DNA of 64,000 nt from Thiemannella venezuelensis (lineage in GTDB: Bacteria > Actinomycetota > Actinomycetes > Streptosporangiales > Streptosporangiaceae): positions 1-64,000 of the forward strand of contig NZ_JACHJJ010000002.1 of NCBI RefSeq assembly GCF_014203605.1, read 5' to 3'. Below are positions 1 through 9,562 of this stretch, piece after piece. The position numbers and the translations under genes are program-made. Positions within the stretch are counted from its first letter, which is position 1. Each line of letters starts with the position of its first letter. The notes under the pieces are model-generated. The model saw only the letters and a program-made list of their open reading frames with translations, made no database searches and was not told the DNA's origin.

Positions 1-1049
<1,049 letters not shown>

Positions 1050-1110
1050 TGACCGCGGAGCGGGTCCGGAGCGGCCTGCCGGGAGACGGGCGAGGGGCGG
1101 TGGACGGGCG

Positions 1111-1980
1111 GTGAACATCGCGTTCGTCGGACTGGGGATCATGGGCGGCCCCATGGCCGCCAACCTGGTCCGGGCCGGGCACACGGTCGTCGGATACGAC
1201 GTGAGCGACGAGCGGCTGGACGCCCTCGTCGGGGCCGGGGGGAAGGCCGCGGAAAGCGTGGCGGAGGCCGTCGCGCAGGCGGATACCGCGATCACCATGC
1301 TGCCCGACTCCCCTCAGGTGGAGGAGGTGGTCTTCGGACCGGACGGCCTGCTGGAGCACGGCAGGCGGGGCCTGCTCCACATCGACATGAGCACCGTGCG
1401 GCCGGAGACCGCGCGCAGGGTCGCCCAGGCCGCGGCGGTGAAGGGGATCAGGGCGCTGGACGCCCCGGTGAGCGGCGGCGAGCGCGGTGCGGTCGACGGG
1501 ACCCTCTCCGTCATGGTGGGCGGCGACCCCGGCGACTTCGAGGACGCCCGGCCGGTCCTCGTCGTGCTGGGCACGACGATCGTGCACGTCGGCCCGGCCG
1601 GGGCCGGCCAGACGGTCAAGGCGGCCAACCAGCTCGTCGTGGGAGGGATCTACGGGCTGGTCGCGGAGGCGATCGTGCTGCTGGAGGCCTCCGGGGTCGA
1701 TCCCGAGGCGGGGCTCGACGTGCTGGCCGGCGGGCTGGCGGGCTCCCGCGTCCTCGACCTCAAACGGCACTCCATGATCAGGAGACGGTTCGCGCCGGGA
1801 TTCCGGATCGACCTGCACCACAAGGACATGGGCATCGTGATCGCCGCCGCGCGCGAGGCGGGCGTCGCGCTCCCCCTCACCGGCGTGGTCGCCCAGCTGA
1901 TCGCCGCCGCCAGGGCCCAGGGGTACGGCTCGCTGGACCACTCCGCCCTGCTCAAAGTGGTCGAGAGGATCAACAGGTGA
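1111..1980 (+). CDS. glxR: Tartronate semialdehyde reductase (2-hydroxy-3-oxopropionate reductase)
   Basis: This 289-aa protein of the beta-hydroxyacid dehydrogenase family reduces tartronate semialdehyde to D-glycerate with NAD(P)H. Visible features are the N-terminal Rossmann motif GLGIMGGPMAANL, the substrate-binding DAPVSGGERGA motif, and the catalytic Lys (K170) in GAGQTVKAANQL. Length is normal for the family. It starts with GTG 61 nt after hyi, and its stop overlaps the GTG of gcl (GTGA), which indicates translational coupling. Paralogous 3-hydroxyisobutyrate dehydrogenases look similar; the operon context decides. Confidence 0.9.
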   Translation: MNIAFVGLGIMGGPMAANLVRAGHTVVGYDVSDERLDALVGAGGKAAESVAEAVAQADTAITMLPDSPQVEEVVFGPDGLLEHGRRGLLHIDMSTVRPETARRVAQAAAVKGIRALDAPVSGGERGAVDGTLSVMVGGDPGDFEDARPVLVVLGTTIVHVGPAGAGQTVKAANQLVVGGIYGLVAEAIVLLEASGVDPEAGLDVLAGGLAGSRVLDLKRHSMIRRRFAPGFRIDLHHKDMGIVIAAAREAGVALPLTGVVAQLIAAARAQGYGSLDHSALLKVVERINR

Positions 1981-3707
1981 AGCGGATCCCCTGCATGGAG
2001 GCGGTGGTCGCCGTCCTGGAGTCCGAAGGGGTCGACACCGTCTTCGGCATCCCCGGCGCCGCCATCCTGCCGCTCTACGCCGCCCTGCGCGGCAGCTCCG
2101 TCCGGCACGTCACCGTCCGGCACGAGGAGGGCGGCACCCACGCGGCCGACGGCTGGGCCCGCGTCACCGGAAACGTCGGCGTCTGCATCGGCACGTCGGG
2201 ACCGGCCGGCACCAACATGATCACCGGGCTCTACACCGCCCTCGCCGACTCGATCCCGATCATCTGCGTCACCGGGCAGGCCCCCCGGGCCAAGCTGCAC
2301 CAGGAGGCCTTCCAGGCGGTCGACATCGTCGAGATCGCCAGGCCGGTGACCAAGTGGGCCGTCCAGCTGAAGGAGCCCGCGCAGGCGCCCTGGGTCTTCC
2401 GGGAGGCGTTCCGCGTCGCCCGGTCGGGGCGGCCGGGGCCGGTCCTCGTCGACCTCCCGATCGACGTGCAGCGCGGCACCTGCCTGTACGACCGGGACCT
2501 GGACGCGCCGCTGCCGGTGGAGGCGCCGCGGCCCCTGCCCGGAGCGGTCCGGGCCGCGGTGGACCTGCTCCGGCGGGCGCGCCGCCCGCTGATCCTCGCC
2601 GGCGGCGGGGTCGTCATCGCCGACGCCGCCGGCGAGCTCCGCGACCTCGCCGAGCACCTCCAGGTGCCCGTCCAGGTGACCCTGATGGGCAAGGGCGCCT
2701 TCCCCGAGGACCACCAGCTCTTCGCGGGCATGGCGGGCGTCCAGACGCAGACCCGCTGGGGCAACGCGGCGTTCCTGGAGAGCGACCTCGTGCTGGCGGT
2801 GGGCGCCCGGTTCGGCGACCGCCACACCGGGGACCTGGAGACCTACCGCAGGGGCCGCAGGTTCGTCCACGTCGACATCGAGCCCACCCAGATCGGCCGG
2901 GTCTTCGAGCCCGACCTGGGGGTGGTCGGCCACGCCAGGCTCACGCTGGCGGCCATGGCCGCGGAGGCGCGGCGCAGCACCCCGGCACGCGGTCCCGGGC
3001 GGTGGCCGAAGCGGGTCGCCGAGCTGCGCCGGACGCTGCTCCGGCGCGACGACTTCGACGACGTTCCGATCAAGCCGCCCCGGGTCTTCCGGGAGATCAA
3101 CGACTTCTTCGGCCCCGACACGACGTTCGTCACCGCGATCGGGCTCTACCAGATCTGGTCGGGCCAGTTCCAGAAGACCTACCTGCCCCGGCGCTACCTC
3201 GTCTGCGGGCAGGCGGGACCGCTGGGCTGGGAGGTCCCCGCCGCGATGGGCGTCAAGTGCGCGCATCCGGAGCGCCGGGTGGTGGCCGTGGCGGGCGACT
3301 ACTCCTTCCAGTTCCTGATGGAGGAGATCGCCGTGGCCGCGCAGTACCGCATCCCCTTCGTCATCGTGATGATCAACAACGAGTACCTCGGCCTGATCCG
3401 CCAGGCCGAGATCCCCTACGACATGAACTACGCGGTGGACCTCCACTACGGCGAGGGCGGCATCGACCACGTGAAGCTCATGGAGGCGTTCGGCTGCCCG
3501 GCCCGCCGGGTCGAGCGGCCGGGCGACATCCGCGACGCGCTCGCCTGGGCCTCGGCGGCCTCCGAGCGCGAGCGGCTGCCCGTGCTCGTGGAGGTCATGG
3601 TCGAGCGCGAGGCCAACGCGGCCATGGGCCCCTCGCTCGACGCCGTCACCGAGTTCGAGCCGCCGGCCGGCCAGAGGCTCGCGCTCGCCGTCGACTGGTC
3701 CGACTGA
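1977..3707 (+). CDS. gcl: Glyoxylate carboligase (tartronate-semialdehyde synthase)
   Basis: This 576-aa ThDP-dependent enzyme condenses two glyoxylates to tartronate semialdehyde and CO2. It has the three-domain acetolactate-synthase-like fold: an N-terminal PYR domain with GIPGAAILPLY and GTSGPAGTNM, a central domain, and a C-terminal ThDP-binding GDYSFQF...NN segment. The QAVDIVEIARPVTKWAV segment is Gcl-like. E. coli Gcl has Val51 in place of the catalytic Glu of other ThDP enzymes. Here the aligned residue is E50 (VRHEEGGTH), so this copy keeps the canonical Glu. The flanking hyi and glxR genes support Gcl over acetolactate synthase. Confidence 0.85.
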   Translation: MKRIPCMEAVVAVLESEGVDTVFGIPGAAILPLYAALRGSSVRHVTVRHEEGGTHAADGWARVTGNVGVCIGTSGPAGTNMITGLYTALADSIPIICVTGQAPRAKLHQEAFQAVDIVEIARPVTKWAVQLKEPAQAPWVFREAFRVARSGRPGPVLVDLPIDVQRGTCLYDRDLDAPLPVEAPRPLPGAVRAAVDLLRRARRPLILAGGGVVIADAAGELRDLAEHLQVPVQVTLMGKGAFPEDHQLFAGMAGVQTQTRWGNAAFLESDLVLAVGARFGDRHTGDLETYRRGRRFVHVDIEPTQIGRVFEPDLGVVGHARLTLAAMAAEARRSTPARGPGRWPKRVAELRRTLLRRDDFDDVPIKPPRVFREINDFFGPDTTFVTAIGLYQIWSGQFQKTYLPRRYLVCGQAGPLGWEVPAAMGVKCAHPERRVVAVAGDYSFQFLMEEIAVAAQYRIPFVIVMINNEYLGLIRQAEIPYDMNYAVDLHYGEGGIDHVKLMEAFGCPARRVERPGDIRDALAWASAASERERLPVLVEVMVEREANAAMGPSLDAVTEFEPPAGQRLALAVDWSD

Positions 3708-3785
3708 GCCGGCGGGCCCGTGCCGTGCGCACCGACCGAGGGAGGCGGATCCGCGCCGCCCGCGCTGATTCGAGGAGGTGGATCC

Positions 3786-5330
3786 TTGACGCTCATGCTG
3801 AAACCCGGGACGGCCTGGTCCGACGCCTATGACCGGTGCGTCCGGCAGGCCCCCGAGGCCTTCCACGACGACCGGGTGCTCAACCTCTGGGACGGCAGGT
3901 GGCGGCGGGACGGCCGGTCCGGCCCCGCCGTGACGCCGGTCGACGGCACCGCCATCGCCGGGCCGCCCCGGCTCGACCGGAGCACGGCCTTCCGCGCGGT
4001 CCGGGCGAGCGCCGACGCGCACCGCAGCTGGCGGCACGTCCCGCTCGCCGAGCGCAGGGCGCGCGTGACGGCGGCGCTGGACGCCCTGCAGGCGCACCGG
4101 GACCTGCTGGTCCTGCTGCTGGTGTGGGAGATCGGCAAGCCCTGGAGGACGGCCGCGGCGGACGTCGACCGGTGCGTCGAGGGGGTGCGCTGGTACACCG
4201 GGGAGATCGGGCCCATGCTCGCCGGCCGGGCCCCGCTGGAGGGGCCGGTCAGCAACATCGCCAGCTGGAACTACCCGATGAGCGTGCTGATGCACGCCAT
4301 GCTCGTGCAGGTCCTCGCGGGCAACGCGGTCATCGCCAAGACCCCCACCGACGGCGGGCTGTCGTGCCTGACGCTGGCCTGCGCCCTGGCCGCCCGGGAG
4401 GGGCTGCCGATCACGCTGGTCAGCGGGTCGGGGGCCGAGCTCTCCCCGGCCCTGGTGCGCGGGCGCGACCTCGGCTGCGTCTCCTTCGTCGGCGGCCGCG
4501 ACGCCGGCGGCCAGGTGGCCGCCTCGCTGGCCGGCCTCGGCCACCGGCACGTCCTGGAGCAGGAGGGGCTCAACTGCTGGGGGGTGTGGGAGTACTCCGG
4601 CTGGGAGACGCTGGCCGGGCAGATCCGCAGGAGCTTCGACTACGCCAAGCAGCGCTGCACGGCCTACCCGCGGTTCGTGGTGCAGCGCTCGCTGTTCCAC
4701 GACTTCCTGGCCGCCTACCTGCCCGCCGTCCGGTCGGTGCGGTTCGGACACCCGCTCGCGGTGGAGGCCCCGGACGATCCGCCGCCGGACCTCGACTTCG
4801 GCCCGCTGATCTCGGGGGCGAAGGCCAAGGAGCTCACCGACCAGGTCGACGAGGCGATCGCCAAGGGCGGGATCCCGCTGCACCGGGGCTCGGCGGCCGA
4901 GGGCCGGTTCCTGCCGGGCCAGGACGCCTCGGCCTACCTGGCGCCCGTCACGATCCTCGCCCCGCCCCCGTCCTCGCCGCTGTTCCACGCCGAGCCGTTC
5001 GGCCCGGTCGACACGATCGTGCCGGTCGACACCGAGGCGGAACTGCTGGCCGCGATGAACGCGAGCAACGGCGCGCTGGTCGCCACCGTCTCCTGCGACG
5101 AGGAGGAGACGGCCAGGCGGCTGGCCGGGCAGGTGCGGGCGTTCAAGGTGGGAGTGAACGCGCCCCGCTCGCGCGGCGACCGCGACGAGCTGTTCGGCGG
5201 CCTCGGCGCGTCCTGGCGGGGCGCGTTCGTCGGCGGGGAGCTGCTGGTGCGGGCCGTGACCCGCGGGCCCGCGGGGGAGCGCCTGCCGGGCAACTTCCCG
5301 GACCACACGCTCCTGCCGGGATCGGTGTGA
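3786..5330 (+). CDS. NAD(P)-dependent aldehyde dehydrogenase
   Basis: This 514-aa member of the ALDH superfamily oxidises an aldehyde to the acid or acyl derivative. The NAD site Asn lies in NIASWNYP, the general-base Glu region is LEQEGLNCWGV, and the catalytic Cys is C291 in KQRCTAYPR. I chose the TTG at 3786 because a strong GGAGG sits 7 nt upstream; an ATG nine bases later is the alternative. It follows gcl by 78 nt on the same strand and probably belongs to the glyoxylate operon, perhaps acting on glycolaldehyde or a related C2-C3 aldehyde (inference). The ELGGK motif is replaced by a less usual sequence, so the substrate is open. Confidence 0.8.
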   Translation: MTLMLKPGTAWSDAYDRCVRQAPEAFHDDRVLNLWDGRWRRDGRSGPAVTPVDGTAIAGPPRLDRSTAFRAVRASADAHRSWRHVPLAERRARVTAALDALQAHRDLLVLLLVWEIGKPWRTAAADVDRCVEGVRWYTGEIGPMLAGRAPLEGPVSNIASWNYPMSVLMHAMLVQVLAGNAVIAKTPTDGGLSCLTLACALAAREGLPITLVSGSGAELSPALVRGRDLGCVSFVGGRDAGGQVAASLAGLGHRHVLEQEGLNCWGVWEYSGWETLAGQIRRSFDYAKQRCTAYPRFVVQRSLFHDFLAAYLPAVRSVRFGHPLAVEAPDDPPPDLDFGPLISGAKAKELTDQVDEAIAKGGIPLHRGSAAEGRFLPGQDASAYLAPVTILAPPPSSPLFHAEPFGPVDTIVPVDTEAELLAAMNASNGALVATVSCDEEETARRLAGQVRAFKVGVNAPRSRGDRDELFGGLGASWRGAFVGGELLVRAVTRGPAGERLPGNFPDHTLLPGSV

Positions 5331-5787
5331 GCCGCCGGGGGGCCGGGCCAAGGCCGTGACGGCGGCCGGGCCGCTCGCGGGGCGGGCCGACCAGTAAGGT
5401 CCACCGGTCGGCCGACCGGCGATGCCGTCCGCTGTCCTTCGTCCTGGCCCCGGGCCGAGCCGGAGACGGCCCGCAGCTTCGCGCCGTGCTGGAGCGCATC
5501 GCGGTGCGTCTGCCCGCCGGCCGCCCGCGCACCCGCCCGGCCTGCATCTCCGCGGAGCCACCTTGCGGATCCGAAGCCTTCGATCCGCCCGCAGCTCTGA
5601 AGTCCGTACGGGACTAACACGATCGGGGGTGGGAGACGTCATTCCGGACGGGGATTTTGATCATCTTTTCGGGTGACGCGGCCGGCCGGGTGCGCAGTCG
5701 ATGATGGGGACGGCTCGCACGAGTGCGGTGGTGATCCTCGTGCTCCTCCGGCGGCCGGAAGACGTCCCGAGCATGAGGAGTACTTTG
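5331..5787. other. Intergenic region with direct-repeat copy 1 and a leader for the peptidase gene
   Basis: No convincing gene lies here. Open frames in this stretch have arginine/proline-rich shadow composition. Copy 1 of a degenerate 42-bp repeat lies at 5539-5580. AT-richer sequence from about 5615 to 5787 probably holds the promoter of the secreted peptidase-like gene. Confidence 0.6.
5539..5580 (+). repeat. Degenerate direct repeat, copy 1
   Basis: This 42-nt segment matches 7074-7115 at 38 positions. It contains the small palindromes CTCCGCGGAG and CGGATCCG. The two copies lie on either side of the secreted peptidase-like gene, 1535 bp apart. Confidence 0.75.
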
Positions 5788-6939
5788 ATGAAGCGTGCCC
5801 TGTTCCCTCTCGGGGGCGCCGCACTTGCCGTCGGCCTGCTGGCGACCTGCCTGGCGGGTACCGCCCAGGCCGCAGACGTCTGGGCGGACGATCCGATGAC
5901 CGCCGCCGGGGCGGACGCGCTCGCGGTCGTCGATTTCTGGGCCTCCGCCGGCAACGCGGCCCTGGTGCGGGCCGTCCCCGTCGACGGAGAGTGGAATGCT
6001 CCGGCGATGACGCCCGGCGGCGACTACACCCCCGACGGCGCGCCCGGCACCGTCGCCGGAGCTCACGAGGTGGGCTACGTGCCCGACACCGGCGGTACGA
6101 CGCAGACCAGGCTGCCCAGGACCATCGGCAAGGTCTTCTTCCTCGACCATGAGGGCCGGGAGCGCTGGTGCTCGGCCACCTCGGTCCATTCGGCGCACCG
6201 CAACGTGGTCTCCACCGCCGCTCACTGCGTCCACAACCCCGCCGCCGGCGGCCAGGTCATGGGCAAGTGGGTCTTCGTACCCGGCTACTACCAGGGCAAG
6301 GCCCCGTGGGGGATCTACGTCGGCAAGCAGGCATGGACGCACCGCGACTTCGACACCGTCAAGGACCACGACAGGGACTACGCCTTCGTCAACGTCCACA
6401 ACGGCGTGCGTCTCACGGGGACGGCCCAGGCCACGCAGGCGGAGTACGACGCGCACACCGGCTCCAAGTGGATCCAGAACGGGCGGTACCACATCGCCGC
6501 GGCCCAGGACACGGGCCGGCTCGGTGACGCCGTCGGCGGGCAGGGGCTGGCCTGGAACCAGCAGGACGTCGACAGAACGATCTACGCTTTCGCCTATCCC
6601 GCGGGCCCCAACCCGGACGGCAGCAGGCCCTACACCGGCGTAACGCCCAAGTGGTCCTACGGCCGAGTGTCCAGGAACGCCTACACCTCCCCGGCACGAG
6701 GGATCCAGGAACACATGACCCTCAAGAGCGGCTTCACGCCGGGCGCGGACGGCGGCCCGTTCCTGGAGCGGTACAGCAACGCCGAGCGTCTCGGTTACGT
6801 CAACGGTGTCGTCAGCGTCTTCGCCGACCAGGACAGGAACGGCCGATACGACCTGATCACCTCCGCGTACTTCGACGGTGAGACCGCCGCGGTCTACCAG
6901 AAGGCCGCCGAGGTCTCCTCCGGTCCCGTCACCGGCTGA
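5788..6939 (+). CDS. Secreted trypsin-like protein with catalytic Ser replaced by Asp
   Basis: This 383-aa exported protein has a chymotrypsin fold. The start at 5788 has GAGGAG 7 nt upstream. An N-terminal signal peptide (KR, hydrophobic core, then TAQA-ADV) ends near residue 28. His146 (STAAHCV) and Asp197 (RDYAFV) are at the expected catalytic positions. The nucleophile loop, usually GASGGP in this secreted family, reads GADGGP, so Asp321 replaces the Ser. Unless another residue substitutes, this is a pseudo-protease. A truncated relative with the same KWVFVPGY and GGQG motifs lies at 45921-46713. It stands alone between two copies of a direct repeat. Confidence 0.8.
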   Translation: MKRALFPLGGAALAVGLLATCLAGTAQAADVWADDPMTAAGADALAVVDFWASAGNAALVRAVPVDGEWNAPAMTPGGDYTPDGAPGTVAGAHEVGYVPDTGGTTQTRLPRTIGKVFFLDHEGRERWCSATSVHSAHRNVVSTAAHCVHNPAAGGQVMGKWVFVPGYYQGKAPWGIYVGKQAWTHRDFDTVKDHDRDYAFVNVHNGVRLTGTAQATQAEYDAHTGSKWIQNGRYHIAAAQDTGRLGDAVGGQGLAWNQQDVDRTIYAFAYPAGPNPDGSRPYTGVTPKWSYGRVSRNAYTSPARGIQEHMTLKSGFTPGADGGPFLERYSNAERLGYVNGVVSVFADQDRNGRYDLITSAYFDGETAAVYQKAAEVSSGPVTG

Positions 6940-7073
6940 CACGTCGGGCCGATGCCCGCGCCGCCGCGCGACGGCCGAGACGGCGCGACACGGCGGAACG
7001 GTGCGTCAACCGGATCGAGGAGCGGCGCGGGCCGGCCTTCCGGTTCGGGAAGACCCCGGCATGCTGCCTGGCC

Positions 7074-7115
7074 GGCCTGCGTCTCCGCGGAGCCGTCTTG
7101 CGGATCCGAAGCCTC
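7074..7115 (+). repeat. Degenerate direct repeat, copy 2
   Basis: Second copy of the 42-nt element described at 5539-5580, in the same orientation with four substitutions. It lies just downstream of the peptidase-like gene. Confidence 0.75.
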
Positions 7116-7149
7116 CGGCCCGCTTGAAGACCGAAAGCCCGCACAGGCC

Positions 7150-7596
7150 CTAGAAGGCCCCGAAGCGGTCGGCGACCAGCAGGAGGAGGAAGGTGAGCAG
7201 CGCGACCCGCAGGATGCGCCCCCCGGCGCCCAGGGACGGCCACGACATGTAGGCCAGCCAGCCGACGAACCCGGCCACCACGAGCGCCGCCAGGCCGCCC
7301 CAGAAGGACGGCACCGCGAAGCCGGCCAGCAGCAGGACCACCAGGATCACCGGGACGATCCAGCGCGGGAGCCGGAACATGAAGACCATGGGCGCCGCGC
7401 TGAGCCGCTCGACCCGCCGCCGAAGGCCGGTGGCGCCCGGCGTGAAGAACCGCTCGCCCGGCGGGAGCGGGCGCCCGGCGGACGCGCGGCCCGGTCCCCG
7501 GCCGCGGGCGGGCGCCGTACGGCCCGGCGCGGGACTCTGGGCGAGGGGGTGCGCGGGCCGTCCGGGGCGGTCGGCTGCGCTGCTCTTGTCGGCCAC
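7150..7596 (-). CDS. Small membrane protein, DUF6703-like
   Basis: This 148-aa protein has an N-terminal Pro/Arg-rich cytoplasmic segment of about 70 residues. Three hydrophobic segments follow: around WIVPVILVVLLLAGFAV, the Trp-Gly-rich WGGLAALVVAGFVGWLAY, and a C-terminal helix. This layout matches the actinobacterial DUF6703 family as I remember it; function unknown. The start is GTG at 7596. TAGGCT lies six bases before it, the leaderless promoter spacing seen at many genes in this window. Confidence 0.6.
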   Translation of the reverse strand: MADKSSAADRPGRPAHPLAQSPAPGRTAPARGRGPGRASAGRPLPPGERFFTPGATGLRRRVERLSAAPMVFMFRLPRWIVPVILVVLLLAGFAVPSFWGGLAALVVAGFVGWLAYMSWPSLGAGGRILRVALLTFLLLLVADRFGAF

Positions 7597-7883
7597 GGCC
7601 TGAGCCTAACGCCGGGACGCCCGGCACGGCACGGTCTGCGCGAGAGCCGCGGGCGGGCCGTACGCCGCTTGTGCCGTGACGGGGGCCGTACGTAAACTCG
7701 GCGGTGGCGAGCTCCGGCGCCGAACCTCCTCGATCGGGCACCCACGCTGCCCGTGGTCCACGGAGGCAAAGGGGACATGCGTGCCTCCGGAAGACTGCGG
7801 GTCCCGTGTGCCGGCCGATGACGCGGCGGGCCGACCGGCAGGCGTGGGCTGGAGGTCGGCCGGGTGCCGCGAGCGGAGCCACC

Positions 7884-9146
7884 ATGACCAGCAAGAAGCA
7901 GCTCAAGGCCCGGATCCGGGCACGGATGGCCAAGACGGGCGAGAGCTACACCGCCGCCCGCCGCCACCTCGTCGGCGGGCCCGAGAGGCCGGCCGACGGT
8001 TCCTGGGCCTTCCACGGCGGGCGCGAGCCGGGCAGCGCGGCCATCGCGAACGTGCTCGCCAACCGGGGCGTCGCGGTCGGCGAGCCGATGGTCTTCCTCG
8101 CCGGGGGCGGACTCGGCGCCGGGTACATCCTGTGGGAGTTCAAGCACGACGACAGCCGCCACGTCACGCTCGGCTTCCGCAACCAGTGGCAGTACCACGA
8201 CCGCTGGATGGCCAAGACCCTCGACCGGCTCGGCGTTCCCTTCACCGCGCACACCACCTCGGGGGCCAGGGGCGCGGCGAAGCTGCTGGCCGGGGAACTG
8301 GACGCCGGACGGCCCTGCATCGTGCTGCCCGACCGCTACCGCGTCGGCTACTGGGGCTTCCCGGCGAGCATGGACGGGTACGGCGGGCACCCGGTCGTCG
8401 CCTACCGGCGCGACGAGACCGGCGTGCTCGTCGACGACCGGGGCGCGGCGCCGATCCGGGTGCCGCACGAGCGCATGGACGCGGCGCGGGCGCGCGTGTC
8501 GTCCTACAAGAACGTCACGCACGTCCTGGAGCCCGCGGAGATCGGCCCCGAGCGGCTGGCCTCGGCCGCGCTGGAGGGGCTGCGGGACGCCGCCGAGCAC
8601 CTGGGATCGCCCTCCGACTCGTTCTCGCTGCCCGCCTGGCGCAAGTGGTCGCGGCTGCTGGTCGACACCCGCAACGCCAAGGCCTGGCCGAAGGTGTTCG
8701 CCGACGGGCGGGGCCTGTCGGGGGCGCTGCTGTCGCTGTGGGAGGGCGCCGAGCCGGTCGGCATGGACGGCGGAAACCTCCGCGACCTGTTCGCCGACGG
8801 CCTGGCGGAGGCCGCGGGGCTGCTGGACCTGCCCCTGGACGGCCTGGCCGCCGAGTTCCGGCGGATCCACGGACTCTGGCACGGGCTGGCCGAGGCGGCG
8901 TTCCCGCAGGACGTCCCGGAGTTCGCCCGGATGCGCGAGCTCACCGCCGCGATCCGCGAGTCCCTGCTCTCGGAGGGCGCGCCGGGCGAGGAGGGCGCGG
9001 AGCTGTGGGCGCTGCGGGCGGAGGTGGACAGGACGCCGCCGGTCAAGGACGTCGAGGCGCTCTTCGCCGAGCTGAGCGGGCGCCTCGCCGAGATCCACCG
9101 GGCCGAGACGGAGGCGATCGGGACTCTGCGGGACCTGGTCTCCTGA
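7884..9146 (+). CDS. BtrH N-terminal / DUF4872-type protein
   Basis: This 420-aa protein resembles the BtrH_N plus DUF4872 architecture found in butirosin-type acyltransferases and many uncharacterised actinobacterial proteins. The N-terminal half carries EPMVFLAGGGLGAGYI and GRPCIVLPDRY...GGHPVVAY, a papain-like core with the candidate catalytic His. The usual HC(E/G)T element before NVL reads REPGSAAIANVL here, so the nucleophilic Cys appears absent by my alignment. The start ATG at 7884 begins a Lys/Arg-rich MTSKKQLKARIRARMAKTG segment. An upstream in-frame extension to 7704 is less likely. Role unknown. Confidence 0.65.
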   Translation: MTSKKQLKARIRARMAKTGESYTAARRHLVGGPERPADGSWAFHGGREPGSAAIANVLANRGVAVGEPMVFLAGGGLGAGYILWEFKHDDSRHVTLGFRNQWQYHDRWMAKTLDRLGVPFTAHTTSGARGAAKLLAGELDAGRPCIVLPDRYRVGYWGFPASMDGYGGHPVVAYRRDETGVLVDDRGAAPIRVPHERMDAARARVSSYKNVTHVLEPAEIGPERLASAALEGLRDAAEHLGSPSDSFSLPAWRKWSRLLVDTRNAKAWPKVFADGRGLSGALLSLWEGAEPVGMDGGNLRDLFADGLAEAAGLLDLPLDGLAAEFRRIHGLWHGLAEAAFPQDVPEFARMRELTAAIRESLLSEGAPGEEGAELWALRAEVDRTPPVKDVEALFAELSGRLAEIHRAETEAIGTLRDLVS

Positions 9147-9166
9147 GGCTCTGGCATGCTGGGCGG

Positions 9167-9445
9167 ATGCTCGCTCTCATCCGTTACTCGGTGCCGCCGG
9201 GGCAGGCCGAGGAGTTCCTGGCCCAGGCGCACGACATCGTCGACACGCTGGCCGCGCAGCCGGGGTATGTGCGCGGCCGCGTGTCGCGGTCGGTGGACGA
9301 GCCGGAGCTGTGGGCGCTGGTCAGCGAGTGGGAGGGGGCCGGGTTCTACCGGCGGGCCCTCGGCGCCGCGCGGATGGCGATGTATCCGCTGATGACGCTG
9401 ATGATCAACGAGCCCAGCGCGTTCGAGGACGTCGGACGGGCCTGA
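9167..9445 (+). CDS. Antibiotic biosynthesis monooxygenase-like (ABM/dimeric alpha-beta barrel) protein
   Basis: A 92-aa protein with ABM-family pattern: MLALIRYSVPPGQAEEFLAQA, then PGYVRGRVSRSVDEPELWALVSEWE, then a C-terminal helix. Such proteins form ferredoxin-like dimers and range from quinone monooxygenases to heme-degrading enzymes; the substrate cannot be read from sequence. It lies 20 nt after the BtrH-like gene. CATGCT six bases before the ATG may give a leaderless transcript. Confidence 0.75.
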   Translation: MLALIRYSVPPGQAEEFLAQAHDIVDTLAAQPGYVRGRVSRSVDEPELWALVSEWEGAGFYRRALGAARMAMYPLMTLMINEPSAFEDVGRA

Positions 9446-9562
9446 CCCGGCCGGAGGCGGGGCGGGCGGGATGGCCAATGCGCACGACCGGCCCTCCCGC
9501 CTCCCCTAAGCTGGTCCCGACCAATTCCTCGCCGACCTCCAGCCGGATGGAGATCTTCCCTT

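Noticed and set aside
1650-5642. Very long open frame antisense to glxR, gcl and the aldehyde dehydrogenase gene
   Set aside because: The composition is Arg/Gly/Pro/His-rich and mirrors third-position GC of the sense genes. This is typical shadow coding in high-GC DNA.
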